Below are positions 21,176-33,755 of a stretch of DNA of 64,000 bases, in pieces. Source of the DNA: Emydura subglobosa (lineage: Eukaryota > Chordata > Testudines > Chelidae); NCBI GenBank assembly GCA_007922225.1, contig ML679961.1, positions 72,706,890 to 72,770,889 on the forward strand. Reading direction: 5' to 3'. Each line of letters begins with the position of its first letter. Position 1 is the stretch's first letter. The notes beneath the pieces are model-generated. The model was given only the letters and a program-made list of their open reading frames with translations. It searched no databases and had not been told where the DNA came from. Made by a program: the position numbers and the translations under genes.

Positions 21176-21769
21176 ATCTTCTGCAAGGAGGGCTGTGGCA
21201 CAATGTCATATCTAACCTGAAAGAACTAAGAAATATACAGAATCATAGAGGAATTATTCTGTAACATACTGGCTCAAATATCCCACTAGCTTCTGTAGAA
21301 TAGAATTTATATTAGATCTTCTCCTGTCTGAGTTAGTTCCTATTAACGTGGTCCTCTGATGACTGGAAAAGTGGAAACAAGGCAATAAGCTGGTACAGCT
21401 ACCAGCTACAAACAGGTAATGGAACGAATTTCAGCTCAGTGATAGATGTATATGGGGTCATTCGTCTGTGAGTGATTAGTAGGTGACTATGCTGTCTTTG
21501 CACTGTGTATATGCAATCATTAGTTTGCTAATAGCATATGGTTTTGAGTCATTAGATACTTTATTATACACTATATTTGACTTGTAGTTAATATTATGGG
21601 AGACACAGGAGAGTGAAAGCAACTTAATGTCAGTACCCAAATAACCTCAAATATATGTATCATGATTTTTTGACCAAATAGTCACACCTAGGAAGGGAGA
21701 ACAGGTGTAGTGATCAGTCTAGCATGACATTTTCATTTAAATACATCACATGTATAAATTATGATAATG

Positions 21770-21995
21770 ATGTTAAATACGTATCTCCAAAGTGCTTTAC
21801 ACTAATGAATTAACTAAGCCTTACAACACCCCTGTATGGGTATGTATCTTCCTGCTTTTACAGACGGGAAAACAGTGGTGCAGAGAGGTGAAATGACTTG
21901 CCTAAAATCTCACAGGAGATCAGGGGCACAGCCAGCAGTGGAAACCAGGACTGTCTTGCTACAAGCCTGCTCCAACCACTAGCCAGCACTACATA
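21770..21995 (-). mobile_element. MIR-family SINE
   Basis: Antisense MIR with CAAAGTGCTTTACAC, CTTACAACACCCCTGTA, TTTTACAGACGGGAAAAC, GCAGAGAGGTGAAATGACTT and CTCCAACCACTAGCCAGC in family order. Confidence 0.8.
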
Positions 21996-24189
21996 GTGTG
22001 AATAATGCATCCATACACATCTCACATACGAAACTGCTTTGATTGAAGTTAAATTTAGCTAGCAAGCTCTCTGAGGGCACAGAGATTTATCAGAATGATT
22101 CAGTTGAGCTGAAATTTCTGGCAAGCTTTTAAATCCCTAGAATCTTCAGTTAAAAGGGGAAGGGGGAAAAAAAGAAGAAAAGAAAAGAGAGCTATTTTTC
22201 TGGTGTGTTTTCCCACAAAAAAGGTATTGCGGGAAATTCAGGGGGTGGGGTAATCTTGAGATAAATTCAGCTCAGAAAGATTAGGTGTACTTGGCTGATC
22301 TTCATTTCTTATCATCTTCTCTTTAGGGGTATAATAGTCTTCTGAAAAAACGCACTTTTTCTTTTTTTTAAATGTCATTAGCATTGCAACAATTTTCTGT
22401 TAAATCCTTTGGTTAGGAAACTCAGGAATGGAAGGGGTGTAGGCAGGAATAGAATGCTCAATATTATTGTAAAAATATTCTAGGAGAATTACAGTTGAAA
22501 TTAATAAAGGGGAAAAAAAGCAGGATGAAAATTCAAATCCACAAAAATGTTCATGGGCAAGGTAGCTTTTTTTTTTTTTTTTTTTTTTTTTAAAATCTGT
22601 TTCAGGAGAACTGAAACAGAATTTTGCAGCTTCCCAGCCATTTGTCTGGAAGGCTTTTATCAATTTCACTTTCTGCTTGCAGGACTTCTCTGCCTCTCCA
22701 GCCCCTGAGCAGGGATGGTGAGAGACCAGGAGGCTGAGTGGTCAGGCTCTCTGCCTTTCAGGTCCAGAGCTTGGAGGGAGGCTGAGCATACTGACTCTTT
22801 GCCTGTTTGATCCTAGAGCTGGAGGGCAGTAAAGAGGAAGAGAGCTGGGGTTGTAGCCCCAACAGCTCTCCTGAAACCTTTTGTCAATTTCACTCTCTGC
22901 CTGAAGAATAGCAAGAGCCTTCCAGGTGTGCAGCTGAGGAGCTGTCATTTTACTCTTTTGTGACAGAAAATTAATATTTGGGGAGGGCAAATTAAAATTT
23001 TCTAGCCGTAAATATTGATTTTTTGCAAAAAGGATGTTTTCTGTCAGAATATTCCAAACCAGCTCTAAAGACAGGCTTTTTCCCTGGAAATATTTTCCAG
23101 TTTGCTCATTGCCACAAATTGACAAATGAAACAGGCATTTCCAATTAGCATTTGCAAGCGATTGCATAACACAAGCCAAAGGAAAGTAGATTAATGTTGA
23201 TCTGTAAAAACAAATTATGCCGCAAAGTACAAAATGTAAATTGCTGCCTTTTATTTCTGATGCAGTGAGGGCCAGGGTCAATTCATCGTTTGAAATGCCA
23301 TGAACAATCCTTTTCTCTCTTTCATTAACCCATTCACTGCTGCTGCTGAATTTGTTAGGTACACGTCTTCAGTGCTGCTGAAAAGAACATGTTGGAGAGG
23401 AAATGGCTGCAAAGACTTTTCCCATTAAACCCTGGGCAAACTCTGGTAGCTCTGCAACCGCTGAATCAGTGGTTCCTTCACTGAGGAACTGTTCAGCATG
23501 GAGAAAATATTGCAACCAAGGAAACAAATGCTGTGAAGGCTGGTCGGGGCTCTCATGGATTCCCCACAGCAATGCTGTCAAGGGGAGCCATCCTTTTGAT
23601 GTGTTGGATCTGGTGAGAGGTAGGTGGGTGGAGATGGTTATAGGACAGAGCAGGAGAATGGGCTAAAGTGGATGAAAGTTGTGGAGAGGCCCAGGAGAGA
23701 AAGACAGACATTTTCTGCATTGTTTAAATGTGTAACCTTACCTTTAGACTATCATATGTGGGGTTTTTTCATGTACATTATAATTAGACCTAAGCACAAA
23801 GTGGATGTCAGTATGGATCCCCCAAAGTTCAGGGTTGGCTGCTGGGGTATATGTAGCTATATAGCAAAAAAGAAAGGTCATTCTGTTTTCTTTGTACTGC
23901 ATCATTAAAATGAGAGGTGTCTCCCTTCTTGCTGTAGCTAGCTCCAATTTTCTGTGTTCAAATCAAATGCAGATGTGCTTTCTTTGTGCTTGCTTTCTCT
24001 CATGGAGACTTCATATTCTTTTTTTCTTTGTATTTTCCATAATCTGAAACAGTTAATAAATGTCCTTTCCTGTTTTAATATAATACCATTCATTTATCTA
24101 AACTGAATATTTAAATGATTAATAACAGTTATTTGTGTTATGGTGTTGTGTATATACCCTAATCAGGATCACGTTCCATTTTGCTGGAT
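21996..24189. other. Unassigned, with T25 tract and AT-rich repeat remnants
   Basis: A T25 tract lies at 22,567-22,591. The flank 22,600-23,060 carries CTGAAACAGAATTTTGC and TTTCACTTTCTGC / TTTCACTCTCTGC words (near 22,668 and 22,888), suggesting an old duplicated repeat. The open frame near 23,281-22,742 (179 codons on the minus strand) lies in this repeat-like DNA and shows no domain. Confidence 0.4.
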
Positions 24190-24345
24190 GCTGAATAAAA
24201 ACATAGACTCCTAGACCATAACGCAAGAAGAACCCATCATGATAATCTAACCTGACCTCCTGCATCTCACAGGCCATGGAATCTGACCCACTCTTATAAT
24301 ACACCCATAAGTTTAGGCTGAGTTACTGAAATCTTCGAATCATGA
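24190..24345 (-). mobile_element. CR1-type 3'-end fragment
   Basis: ACATAGACTCCTAGACCATA leads into AACCCATCATGATAATCTAACCTGACCTCCTGCATCTCACAGG-like text, the antisense 3' end shared by reptile CR1 relatives. The same block recurs at 62,145-62,340. Confidence 0.6.
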
Positions 24346-26684
24346 TTTAAAGACTTCAACATAGGAAGACATGATCCCAAAAAGCTTACAGTCCAGCTCA
24401 AATGTGTACTGCTGATTTGTTTACTTTGTACTTCACTTAGTGGAACTAGACTGGTAAATTTCACTGCCTGTTTACTGTGCACTAGTCAATACTGTTGTTT
24501 GGCTTGCCAAAGATGCAGAGGGATATTTACATTTTGAGGAAGGAAGGGGAGAAAAACCCATGTTTTCCATATAACCTTTAAATCCAGGAAAACACTTTTT
24601 ATTTGTGTTGCTAAAAAGAAAATATTTTCTCCCAAACTCTACATTTTTAGCCTAAACTAATGGGTATGTTCTACTATATATATAGTCACATTTCATTGTC
24701 CAACACCATCCTCTACTGCAGAATGAATGGAGACATGAGCAAAGGAAATCCATTTCTGATCGTTATAATTAAAAATTATATTGATATTTTGAACCAACTT
24801 TCCCTAGTCAGGAATGATCTTTTCAGGGGAGCAATCTATTTGTCAATTATATGAAAATGAAGAAAAACAAACAAACAAAACATAGCCATAAAACAAATGT
24901 TAAAGAGAAATTGTACACTGAGAAAAGTCAGTGTAGAATTACCTTGTGATTACAGCCCTGTAAACTCATCCTGGGATCTGACAGTCAAAGTGTTGTTTGT
25001 TTTTTTGTTTTTTCTGGCTCATGCCTCTCCATGAATAGAGAGTATGCAAGTCTGATTCTGTCTTCAGTTAGCCTCGTGCAACCCCCTTGCCTTCTGCAGG
25101 GTTATAATTGAGGGCAAAATCTGAACATGCAAATGGAACTTTAACAATTTCCTTTGAAGATGCAGTAGCCAGAATAGAATCCAGCTCACTAGCCTGGCTC
25201 TGCAGAGCTAACAGTGAAAAGCAGTAAAAGCTTTAGTTGCTAAAGTCATCAAAAAGAAAAGCAGCTCATGCTGAGTAAGATGTCATTTTTTACATTAAAA
25301 ACTCACCTTGGCATTTTGAATTAATGGAAAGATTGGGTCGTAATAATAATGGTTAACACTTACAGTACCTTTCACATTCAAAGAACATTACAAACATTAT
25401 CTAACACCTGTGAGAAGCTGAGGGACCTCTTTTCTTTTGCTTTCTGGAGAGGATAGTGAGATGCTTTCCCTGTTGCTTGTTCTGTCTATTCCTTTTTTTA
25501 CTAATGTGTGTTTGGGGGAAGGGGGTTAGCCTCTGACATCCCTCTCTTCTCCAATTCACCGCTTTATTTTCCTCTTCCATCTCCCTTGTCAGTGAGATCA
25601 ATAGGCCATACAAGTCCTAGCTCCCCTGTTTTGGCTGTGGGAGGAAAGGGGGAGCTTTTTCTTTTGGGGCCCCATGAAAACTTTTTTTATATGTACACAG
25701 TTCCTCCTTCTGCAGCCAGAATGTAGGAATAGGGTCTTGGCTTTTGGCATGCACACAGTAACTTTACAGTTCAGTGCTCTGTGAATAGTAAGGCCAGCCC
25801 TGATTTAAAGAGACAATACTTCTGTCTTGTTTGTTGAAATTACAGATCCAACCAAGATTATTGTGCAATTAATCTCGATTAACTGATTCATTTATGTAAA
25901 AACAATTTGTCTCCTTCCTATTCACTTCCCTATTCCTCATGCTGTCCCTCTCCTTATCTATTTCCAATGTTGGCTGGTTAGCGCAACAGTTCTTGGGGAG
26001 GTAATTTTAAATTACTATAGCTGGTCATTAAAAATGTATTGTGTTTTGCAGGCAGTTAACACAAAAAAGGAATCAAACCCACTGCTTCCTCAGTTGTTCA
26101 ATTGGAGACAATAAAACAGAAGCGGTCTAATTGACAATGTGAGTGTTTGAGGGAGGGGAGGGAGGAAATTGGCCTGTGCAGAAGAAAAAATTTCAAGAGC
26201 AGCTTTAATATGGCACAAATAGTTCATGAGAAACAAGAAATAAAATCTTCTCTGTTACTGCAAAAGTAAACAAACAAACAAATAAAAAACCTGTTCCTGT
26301 GAAGTGCTGAGTGCATTGTGCGAGGTGTTTGTGTAGCATGCCCTCAGCTCCTTCTGAAATCAATGAGAATTGAGGACACTTCCAGGATTTTGCCCTAAGC
26401 ATCTTAAAGTGATATTTAAACTTCTTTCATGACAGAACTGCCAGGCAGGACATAAAGACCCATTAACTAAGTGTAGGATCATACTATTGCTACCTTCACC
26501 TTTCTTCTCTCTCACCCTTTTCTTGTTGGTGGATTATATCTTCTTGTTCTGTTGGATATTAATTCAGATTTTAAGCTCTTTAGGTAAGGAATAATTTCTA
26601 TTCTTGTTTTTGTGAAGCGTCTAGTACTCTGAGGTGCTCACACATTACATGTAACAAGGACATTAAAGAACATGCCTTACCTCA
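24346..26684. other. No recognisable feature
   Basis: AT-rich unassigned DNA with small AAAC repeats near 24,866-24,880 and 26,272-26,282. No exon, RNA gene or clear transposon is visible. Confidence 0.5.
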
Positions 26685-27078
26685 GGCCATGTCTGCACTA
26701 CAAAATTATATTACCCTAACTTACTTTGGCATAGACCACCACAGTTATTAAATCACTTATGTGTGTGCACACTTGGCTCCTTGTGTATATGGTGCACGTC
26801 CTCACCAGGAATGCTTGTATCGATTGTAAAGGTATTGTGGAATTGCTCCTGAAAGCCAGTAACAGTTGTCTTAAGTAACACAGTGTCTACACGGACACAG
26901 CGTTGACCTAATCACACTAACTGTGGCTCTATGCCACTCTGGGAGATGGAAGTTATTAACTCGACATAAAGGAGAGGCACTTAAGTCGATGGTAGCCAGA
27001 TTTAAGTAAAGACACTTCCACAGCTATGTCAATGCAAGGCAGCTTACGTTTATCTAACCCTATGGTGTAGACCACGCC
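26685..27078. mobile_element. Complete MITE, 394 bp, GTCTACACT family
   Basis: Left end GGCCATGTCTGCACTAC and right end GGTGTAGACCACGCC are imperfect inverted repeats. Flanks both give TCA (26,682-26,684 and 27,079-27,081), a possible 3-bp duplication as in PIF/Harbinger-type elements. The wider flanks are both CCTCAGG, which is nearly palindromic, so the exact boundary can shift. The interior is non-coding. Confidence 0.65.
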
Positions 27079-27081
27079 TCA

Positions 27082-29819
27082 GGCTTTTGTAGTGATCACA
27101 GTGTAAAATGGTTGGATAATTTAGCAAAAGGAGGCAATGCCAGTCCAGACAGCATCATGATAGTGCACAAGAAACCTAAAGTAGAACTGACTAGAAATGA
27201 GCTGATTGGGAAAAATGTATTTAAAAACACAAACTCCAAAAAATGTTTAATTTGTTTTTCCAGTTTTTAAATTACAGAATTTTGCTGAAATTTCATATTT
27301 GAAAAATTTTAACCAGCTCTACTAGAAACATACTTGAGCTTGCCTTTTCTAGTTTCTCTGTCCAAGAAATTATAGAAACCTGTGTAACTCTTATAAAATA
27401 ATGACACTATTTTATTCTACTAGTTTATATTTGCATTTCACCCTTCTTGGACAGAGACCCTAGAGGTGTCAGGTTCACGTTGTTGTTGGTAAGTTTATTT
27501 TCCAGTTCTGGTCGATCACCATCCAGTCATCCACACTGCCTGGATCTTAGTCTAATTCTACAAGACTATTGTGTTTAGTGCCCCATGTTCATGTAGATGA
27601 TTGCCTACAAAAATATGTAGTACAAATGACAATTGAGGGGCTGAAGGTTTTGAATAATAAAAATGCAATTGACATTGAAATTGACAGGCATTGGTAAAGC
27701 TAGCGGGCTGGCAGGGGAATTGCAGAACAGGACTCAGGTGCATTGGCACAGCAATGCATGTTGGCAGGACCAGGACTGGAACAGTGCAGGGAAAAGCTGG
27801 GTAGAAGAGGTGACATCACAGCAAGACTAAAGACTAGTAAAACTGTGTGGTTGTCCAGGATTGGGATAGCAGAGGGCCTGGAGCTCAGCATTGAGATACA
27901 TCAAAAGAGCTGTGAGGGTACGCATAGTGAATTGCACAATCTTTTCCTGCATTATGGTTAGCTCTTGAGAGAAACTACATCCAGACTCTCACTTTTATAA
28001 GTATTACATTCACCCATGGAAGAGTACAAATGAATTGCTTGATATTTCAGCTGTAAGGAAAAGAGAAATAGCTGCTCAGTGTTTTGATATGCATAGAACC
28101 AGGATGAACAGTTCCATCTTCCCTTCCTTTACTGTACAGATGGCAATGGACTTAACCTCCCATTTTTGAATCTCATATTACCAGAGTATCATATAGCAAT
28201 GGAACATCTGTCCACCATTGCTGCTGAAGTCAGTTGCCTTTCTGCCACGTAACAGTGGATAGGAGCTGTCTATCAGACATGCAGCCAGGCAGGCATTTAA
28301 ACAATGGGTGCACTGTGTACTTGAAAAGCAAACAAAGATTAGCCCTAACATTTTAAATTAAAATAATAATTATGATGCACAGACCAAGAAGGAGGCAGAT
28401 CTCATTCTCCCCAAAATATGCTTTCATAAAAAAAAAAGAAAGGAGAGAGAGAGGATTTAATGAGGTCTGTTGCTTTTGACCTGATTAAGTACTCTGTCTA
28501 TTTCATCTCTTTCTGCTCTTGGCCTCTGCTGCTTATAAATAGTCCTTGGGATCTGCACACTGACAAGGCCACTGTAGACAATAGGTTTCTTGCCCTTGCT
28601 AGGTATTATGATTGACAATGTAATCTGTGAGAATGTTGTGGTGTCATACCTGCAGTGATGTATATGAAATTTCTATATTGGCAACTGGGCTTTTTCTTAA
28701 TTGTGATGGAACACAGAGCTGGATTTATTGATATGCAAAATAAGGGCAGGCTAACCAGATTTCCAGCTTAATCTTCACAGATCTCCAGTCTTATTTTTCC
28801 AAGTGCCTAGGCACAGCATGATCTTTCAAATTACTTGAATACAATGACATACATCTTTCAAATGGATATTTTCATGTTGCTTTTACATAGCTTATAAGCA
28901 CTTTAGTGACAAATCCAAGGGCAGAGACACAATTACTAAATGGTTTACACAAAAACACCTACACACAAAAATGGTTTAGGGAGCTGTGACTAAATTCCTG
29001 GTCCTTCAGCTTCAGAAAACCCAGGCTTCCATTACTTGAACTAAAGGAAAACTTGCTCACACTAGAAGTAGGTCTCCTGCCCCTCCATTGGCCAACCTCC
29101 AGAGAGCAAAATCACTCATTCGCTCACGTGCACAACATCAGTACCTTATCCTGACAGCTGCTAAATATTCCCCCAACTTCTATCATCTTCAAAGGCAATA
29201 TGTCCTACTATGATCCCACACCATATGACATACCAACCCTCAACTCTGTTTAGATCCATGTGTTCTAATATAAGTGGACACATATGTTTCAATGTGTAGG
29301 CAGGTCACACGTGGACCTTGTCTGCATTGAGAACTTTGAGGAATTTTTCCAGTGTTAGTCTATCATCTATGCAGTTGCTCAGCTGCCAGCCTGATAGACT
29401 GGTCTCCACTACAGCTCCTCCTGATAGAAGCAGTAGTGGAAACCAGTCTCAGGTTATGGTTTGGGTTTTTTTTGGGGTGTGTATGTGAGGTCAGGGGGGC
29501 GGTTAACCGCAGTGTTTTGTAGAGGTAATCAGGGTTAGATGACTTGGTGATAGAAGGCAGCAGCAGCAAGTTTGCACTGCTGCTTCCACCACTCCCAGCA
29601 CAGTGTTATATCAGCCAGGGCAGAATCCCATAAAATTCTCTTTGTAGATCCAGCCAGGCCTACTGACGGAGGACAAAGGGGACAATTGTCCAGAGGCCTG
29701 GCAATTTAAAAGGGCTCGAGCAGATAGGAGGATGGATACGTATTCTCCTCTCCTCCACATCCCCCCTTCCTCAGAGGCCCCCGCCGCTCACTCTGTCTGC
29801 TCCTCCCCCAAGCTGAGCT
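27082..29819. other. Unassigned sequence
   Basis: 27,185-27,320 is another GAAA/TTTC-rich interspersed repeat. The rest, including overlapping short frames near 27,558-27,961, shows no family motif. A TTATAAATAGTCC word near 28,533 resembles a TATA box but has no supporting gene. Confidence 0.4.
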
Positions 29820-29980
29820 CATTTATTATGTGCTATACAGGTTCCTGGGTAGCTGAGGAGGCAGTATCTGCTACTCAGCTTCCTGGGTTCATCAATTATT
29901 TATCTGGGGACTCCAAGGGATCAGGGAAACTGATACTACCTCCTCAGCCGCCCAGGAACCTGCATTGCACATAATAAATA
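29820..29980. repeat. Foldback: 49-bp arms with 63-bp loop
   Basis: The arm at 29,820-29,868 and the arm at 29,932-29,980 are reverse complements at most of 49 positions. Shared words include CAGGTTCCTGGG, GCTGAGGAGG and TTTATTATGTGC. The RNA from either strand could form a long hairpin. It may be the two ends of a small palindromic transposon; no target duplication was found. Confidence 0.75.
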
Positions 29981-30669
29981 ATTATAAACTTCTGGCAGAA
30001 GCCCAGTCAGACCTCAGTCATCCCTTTCTATGGGGGCAAGTGACTGTTCTGTCCTGAGGCCCAGAATTGCTGTCAGTGGACCTCGATCCAGCCATTGAGA
30101 TGAAGGTAAATAATCTCTAGGCGTAAGCCTGGGTTGTGCTGTGCTTCTTTTTTCTTTTTTTTGCACAAGTTTGACACGGAGCTTTTGTATTTCCACCGCT
30201 CAGATGTGTATTGACTGGTAAACACACTATGAGATACAAGTAAGGCTATCCCTTTTTAATATTTCAGTTGCCTTGAGGCCACTGATAAAATACAACAGAG
30301 AACAGAAAACTAGCTAACGTCTGCCCAGTAATTTCCTCCCACAACTTTAAGGAGGCTGTAGGGTCAAATGGTTGTGTCAAATCTTCTTTTCAATTCCTAG
30401 TTCAGCCAAAATGGAAAATGAACAGAATACGTCTGATACAAACCCCACAAAGGCAGAAATTCCACAGTTAATGGTCTAAACATTCTTATGCATCTTCAGT
30501 TTCATTTTGCCTCCCCTTTAGAATGCTGGCCACAGTACTGGTCCTACAGCTTGCCCATGCTACACAAGAGGCAAACTAAATAAAGTAGATAATGCTGATG
30601 CTAGTTGCAATAGTCGGTAATGGAAACACAGTGCCTCTGATTTAATTGTAATGAAATTGTATGGTCATA
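29981..30669. other. No recognisable feature
   Basis: Unassigned sequence; nothing seen beyond a T-rich stretch near 30,145-30,160. Confidence 0.5.
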
Positions 30670-30870
30670 GGGGTTAGCCTCCAGGTTGAAGAACCAAAAC
30701 TGCTGGTTTTTATTCCTGGCTCTTCTACCTCCTTGTGTGACTTTGGGGAAACCACTTAACCTTGCTGTGCCTCAGTTTCCCCATCGGTGCCAAGAGTACA
30801 AAATATTAACCCTAAAGTCGTTCTGAAGTTTAGTCATTTAGAAAAGTGCTTTTTAATTATCAAGTGCAAG
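30670..30870 (+). mobile_element. MIR-family SINE
   Basis: Sense MIR: TTTTTATTCCTGGCTCTTC, CTTGTGTGACTTTGGGGAAA, then CTTGCTGTGCCTCAGTTTCC and CCATCGGTG. The CCTCAGTTTCC core is exact. Confidence 0.85.
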
Positions 30871-32110
30871 GAGCCTGTGAATGAAGGGTCACATTTTCAG
30901 CTGGTGTAAATTGCCTTGAGGATCTGCCTCAAACAATTTTAAAGTCAGATTATATGTAGTATTGTAAATTGCACTGTACCAAAGCCAGTATTGGCTTCTC
31001 CTTTGCTGCTACAACTAAAAAAACAGCTTGTTGGCATGTGCTTATTTTATGAGATCTATATTGCCCTCATTGTACACATACAGACCTTCCCTGAATGCTA
31101 ATGGGAGCCACACCTTTGAATGCATTTAGTAGAGAATATGTCCCTTAAAGTATACGCTTTGGTTCACAAGGCCAAATTGTGCCTTCAGATGTGAGACACT
31201 GCAGAGTGGGAGGGTCCCAGAGGTCAAGTGCCAGCCCAAGCCCAGAAGTCTATACAGCAATGAAAAAGCCCTGCAGTCTGAGTCCCATGAGCCAGTCAGC
31301 TGGCACGGGCCAGTCCCGGGTTTTTCTTTGCTGTGTAGACATATCCTATTTCCACTGATGTCAATGGGAGCCATACACTTATCTGAAGGCAGAACCTGGT
31401 TCTTGATTATTTATAAATCACTGTATAGCAAGGGGGAGGATGGAGAATTTTCCAAATGGAAAAAAGTCCAGGAAAAGAGGAATGCCTATATGGGAACTGA
31501 CATGGCATGAAAAGAATTTCTTTCCTACTGAAGGGTTGATGATCATTTCATACTTACTACTGCAAATTGTCTCCTTTCTTTTATTTTGTTTCAATCACGT
31601 GCAAACTTACATGGAAGTTACCGCCAGTCTATATCTGCAGCCCAGAGGGTGAAATAGAAATTGTAGCATAATGTAAAGTATTTTAATCTCTGCCTTTTTT
31701 TTTTTTAGTGCTTTACTCCTCTTTTAAATTAAATAATTTAAACAAAATAAATATAGCTATAAAATAAAATCAATCAAACATAAGCTGTTATCTTGAGAAC
31801 TTGGTTTAGTTTGAGGAACCCAAATATGCAGTTTAACAGTTAATCCACTTAAATTATCTCAAAAAAAGGTAATTTGTTTTTTAAATTGTAAACACTTTCT
31901 GCCTCTTCATATGTGCCACATTTCCCGGGTCTCAGACTGCATTATCAGAACTTAGTTCCCTGTGGGGAAAAATAGCAACTCCCACTGAAAAGCACGAGCA
32001 CTTTTTCCAGTTAATGGAGATACCGAAACCAAGTTATGTTTGAACAGATCTGTCATTAACTGGCATGCATGCTAGTCTTATCAGAGAGGCCAAGAACTGG
32101 GTGGGTCAGA
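30871..32110. other. No recognisable feature
   Basis: Unassigned. A T11 tract near 31,697-31,707 and AT-rich DNA follow. Confidence 0.45.
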
Positions 32111-32413
32111 GGATGCATCTACACTGCCTCTGGGAGGGTTCTTCTTAGCTCAGGTAGACAGACACATGTTCGCTCTGCTTGAGCTAGCATGCTAAAAATA
32201 GCAACGTAACCAGGGGTAGCGTACATGGCCTCTGGGGCTAGCCACCAGAATACAAACTGGAACCAGACTCCCCGTACATGCACCCATGTGGCTAGCCCGA
32301 GCCACCGTCCATGCTACCCTGAGCTACACTGGAATTTTTAGCTCTCTAGCTAGAGCAGAATTAACTCACATCTGCCTACACTGTCCCAGCAGTAGTGTAG
32401 ATGTACCCATAGA
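32111..32413. mobile_element. MITE, about 303 bp, ATCTACACT termini
   Basis: Left end GATGCATCTACACTGCC and right end AGTGTAGATGTACCCAT are inverted copies of one another over about 12 positions. The interior has repeated GAGCTA/TAGCTC words in both orientations (AGCTCAGGTAGAC, GCTTGAGCTAGC, TGAGCTACACTGG). A relative of the family at 26.7 kb. Confidence 0.65.
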
Positions 32414-33554
32414 GAAGGAACATACTCTGCATAGCAATGGGAATTTTATCAGGGAAGGGATCCAATTTATTGGAAACATTTACACACATGCTTAACTTTA
32501 CTACTACAAGTAGTCCCTTTGATTTAATAAAGTTAAGTCTATGTTGAAGCATCTGCAGGATTAGTTAAGAGACACAAACTGATAAAAATCACACACACAA
32601 ACACACACACAAAGGACTGTTTTGCATAATTAAACAAAACCAGTGGTGAATTTTCTGACTAGCTCTACTAGTGATTGCGTGGGGAGGAGGAGTGGCATTT
32701 TAAAGGAGGCCTGACTTCTGGAAAGTGCTAAGGCACTCCAAATTACTAGTCAGTTTTTTAAATTTGGATTTTAATTTAAAATTAAGTTTACACCTGGGTT
32801 TAGAATCTCTCTATTGGGTCCAGCTTGCTTTTCCTGTGCAGCCAGCCAACCGACTATGCTCACTGATGCATGCGGGTGTATGTAGAACTAAGGCTAGGCC
32901 TACTGTCTCCTCACCGCCCCCACTGTATGTGCAGGGCATCTTCTGGGAAGTAGGGACTGGGGCTCTGGGCTCACCAGACAATGAGGGCTGCATTTCTGCC
33001 AGGTCCTTACATGGCTTGTGCAAGTGAAGGGAGAATCTTGGGGATGTTGTTTTACAAAATAAAGAGTAAACAGAAATAGGCCTGTTCTTTGTAAAAGAAA
33101 TCCCAAAGTTCTTTATAGGGTTGCATAATATGAGACAGCAGGTTGTAGATGATCCAAACTACATACAGCGAACGGTGATGTAAAGGCATTGCCTAATGAA
33201 TTAATCAGAACATTCAGTCATAAAGCCAAAAGTAACAGGAAAGAAAAAACAAGAGTGTTAGACAAGGGAGACATTTTCAGATGAAATGTGAAAAGAGAGG
33301 GATTATCAGTGGGGCAGAGAGATGCAGGAAGGCTGCCTCGGACAACAGGAGAATGCTCATGCAGCAACAGTTTAGAATAACAGGAAACAAATTCAGAAAA
33401 TCATTGCTTACAGAAGAATAGCTTCTAAAATGAAAATGTTTTCCCAGCAGTATGACCGAGGCAATGGCAGCTTTTCAACCGTCTGCTTTTCTATTACCTT
33501 TTGGTTTCAGGACACATTGGTGCTGTACTCCACTGCAGAAGGAAAAGGCAATAT
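32414..33554. other. No recognisable feature
   Basis: Unassigned apart from an (AC)n-like run at about 32,590-32,611. The frames near 32,725-33,106 on both strands are unsupported. Confidence 0.5.
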
Positions 33555-33755
33555 TGTCTAAGGGTTAGTACAGAGGACCAAGATTCAGAATACCTAGGTT
33601 TCAATCCAGCTTTGCAACTGACTTGCTGTGTGATCTCTCTCAAGGCCTCAGTTTCTTCATCTGTAAATATGCTCCCATAAGGGGAGGGCGGATTGAGTGT
33701 TAATTAGCTTCTGTAAAGTGCTTTGAGATCCTTCGAAGAAGGGCCAATCTAGATC
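33555..33755 (+). mobile_element. MIR-family SINE
   Basis: Sense MIR: TAGGTTTCAATCCAGCTTTGC, GCTGTGTGATCTC, CAAGGCCTCAGTTTCTTCATC, GTAAAGTGCTTTGAGATCC and GCCAATCTAGAT in order. Confidence 0.8.

Noticed and set aside
22742..23281. Minus-strand open frame of 179 codons
   Set aside because: Built partly from repeat-like sequence, with no domain and no splice support.
28530..28545. TATA-box promoter at TTATAAATAG
   Set aside because: A single AT-rich word with no gene, exon or initiator context downstream.
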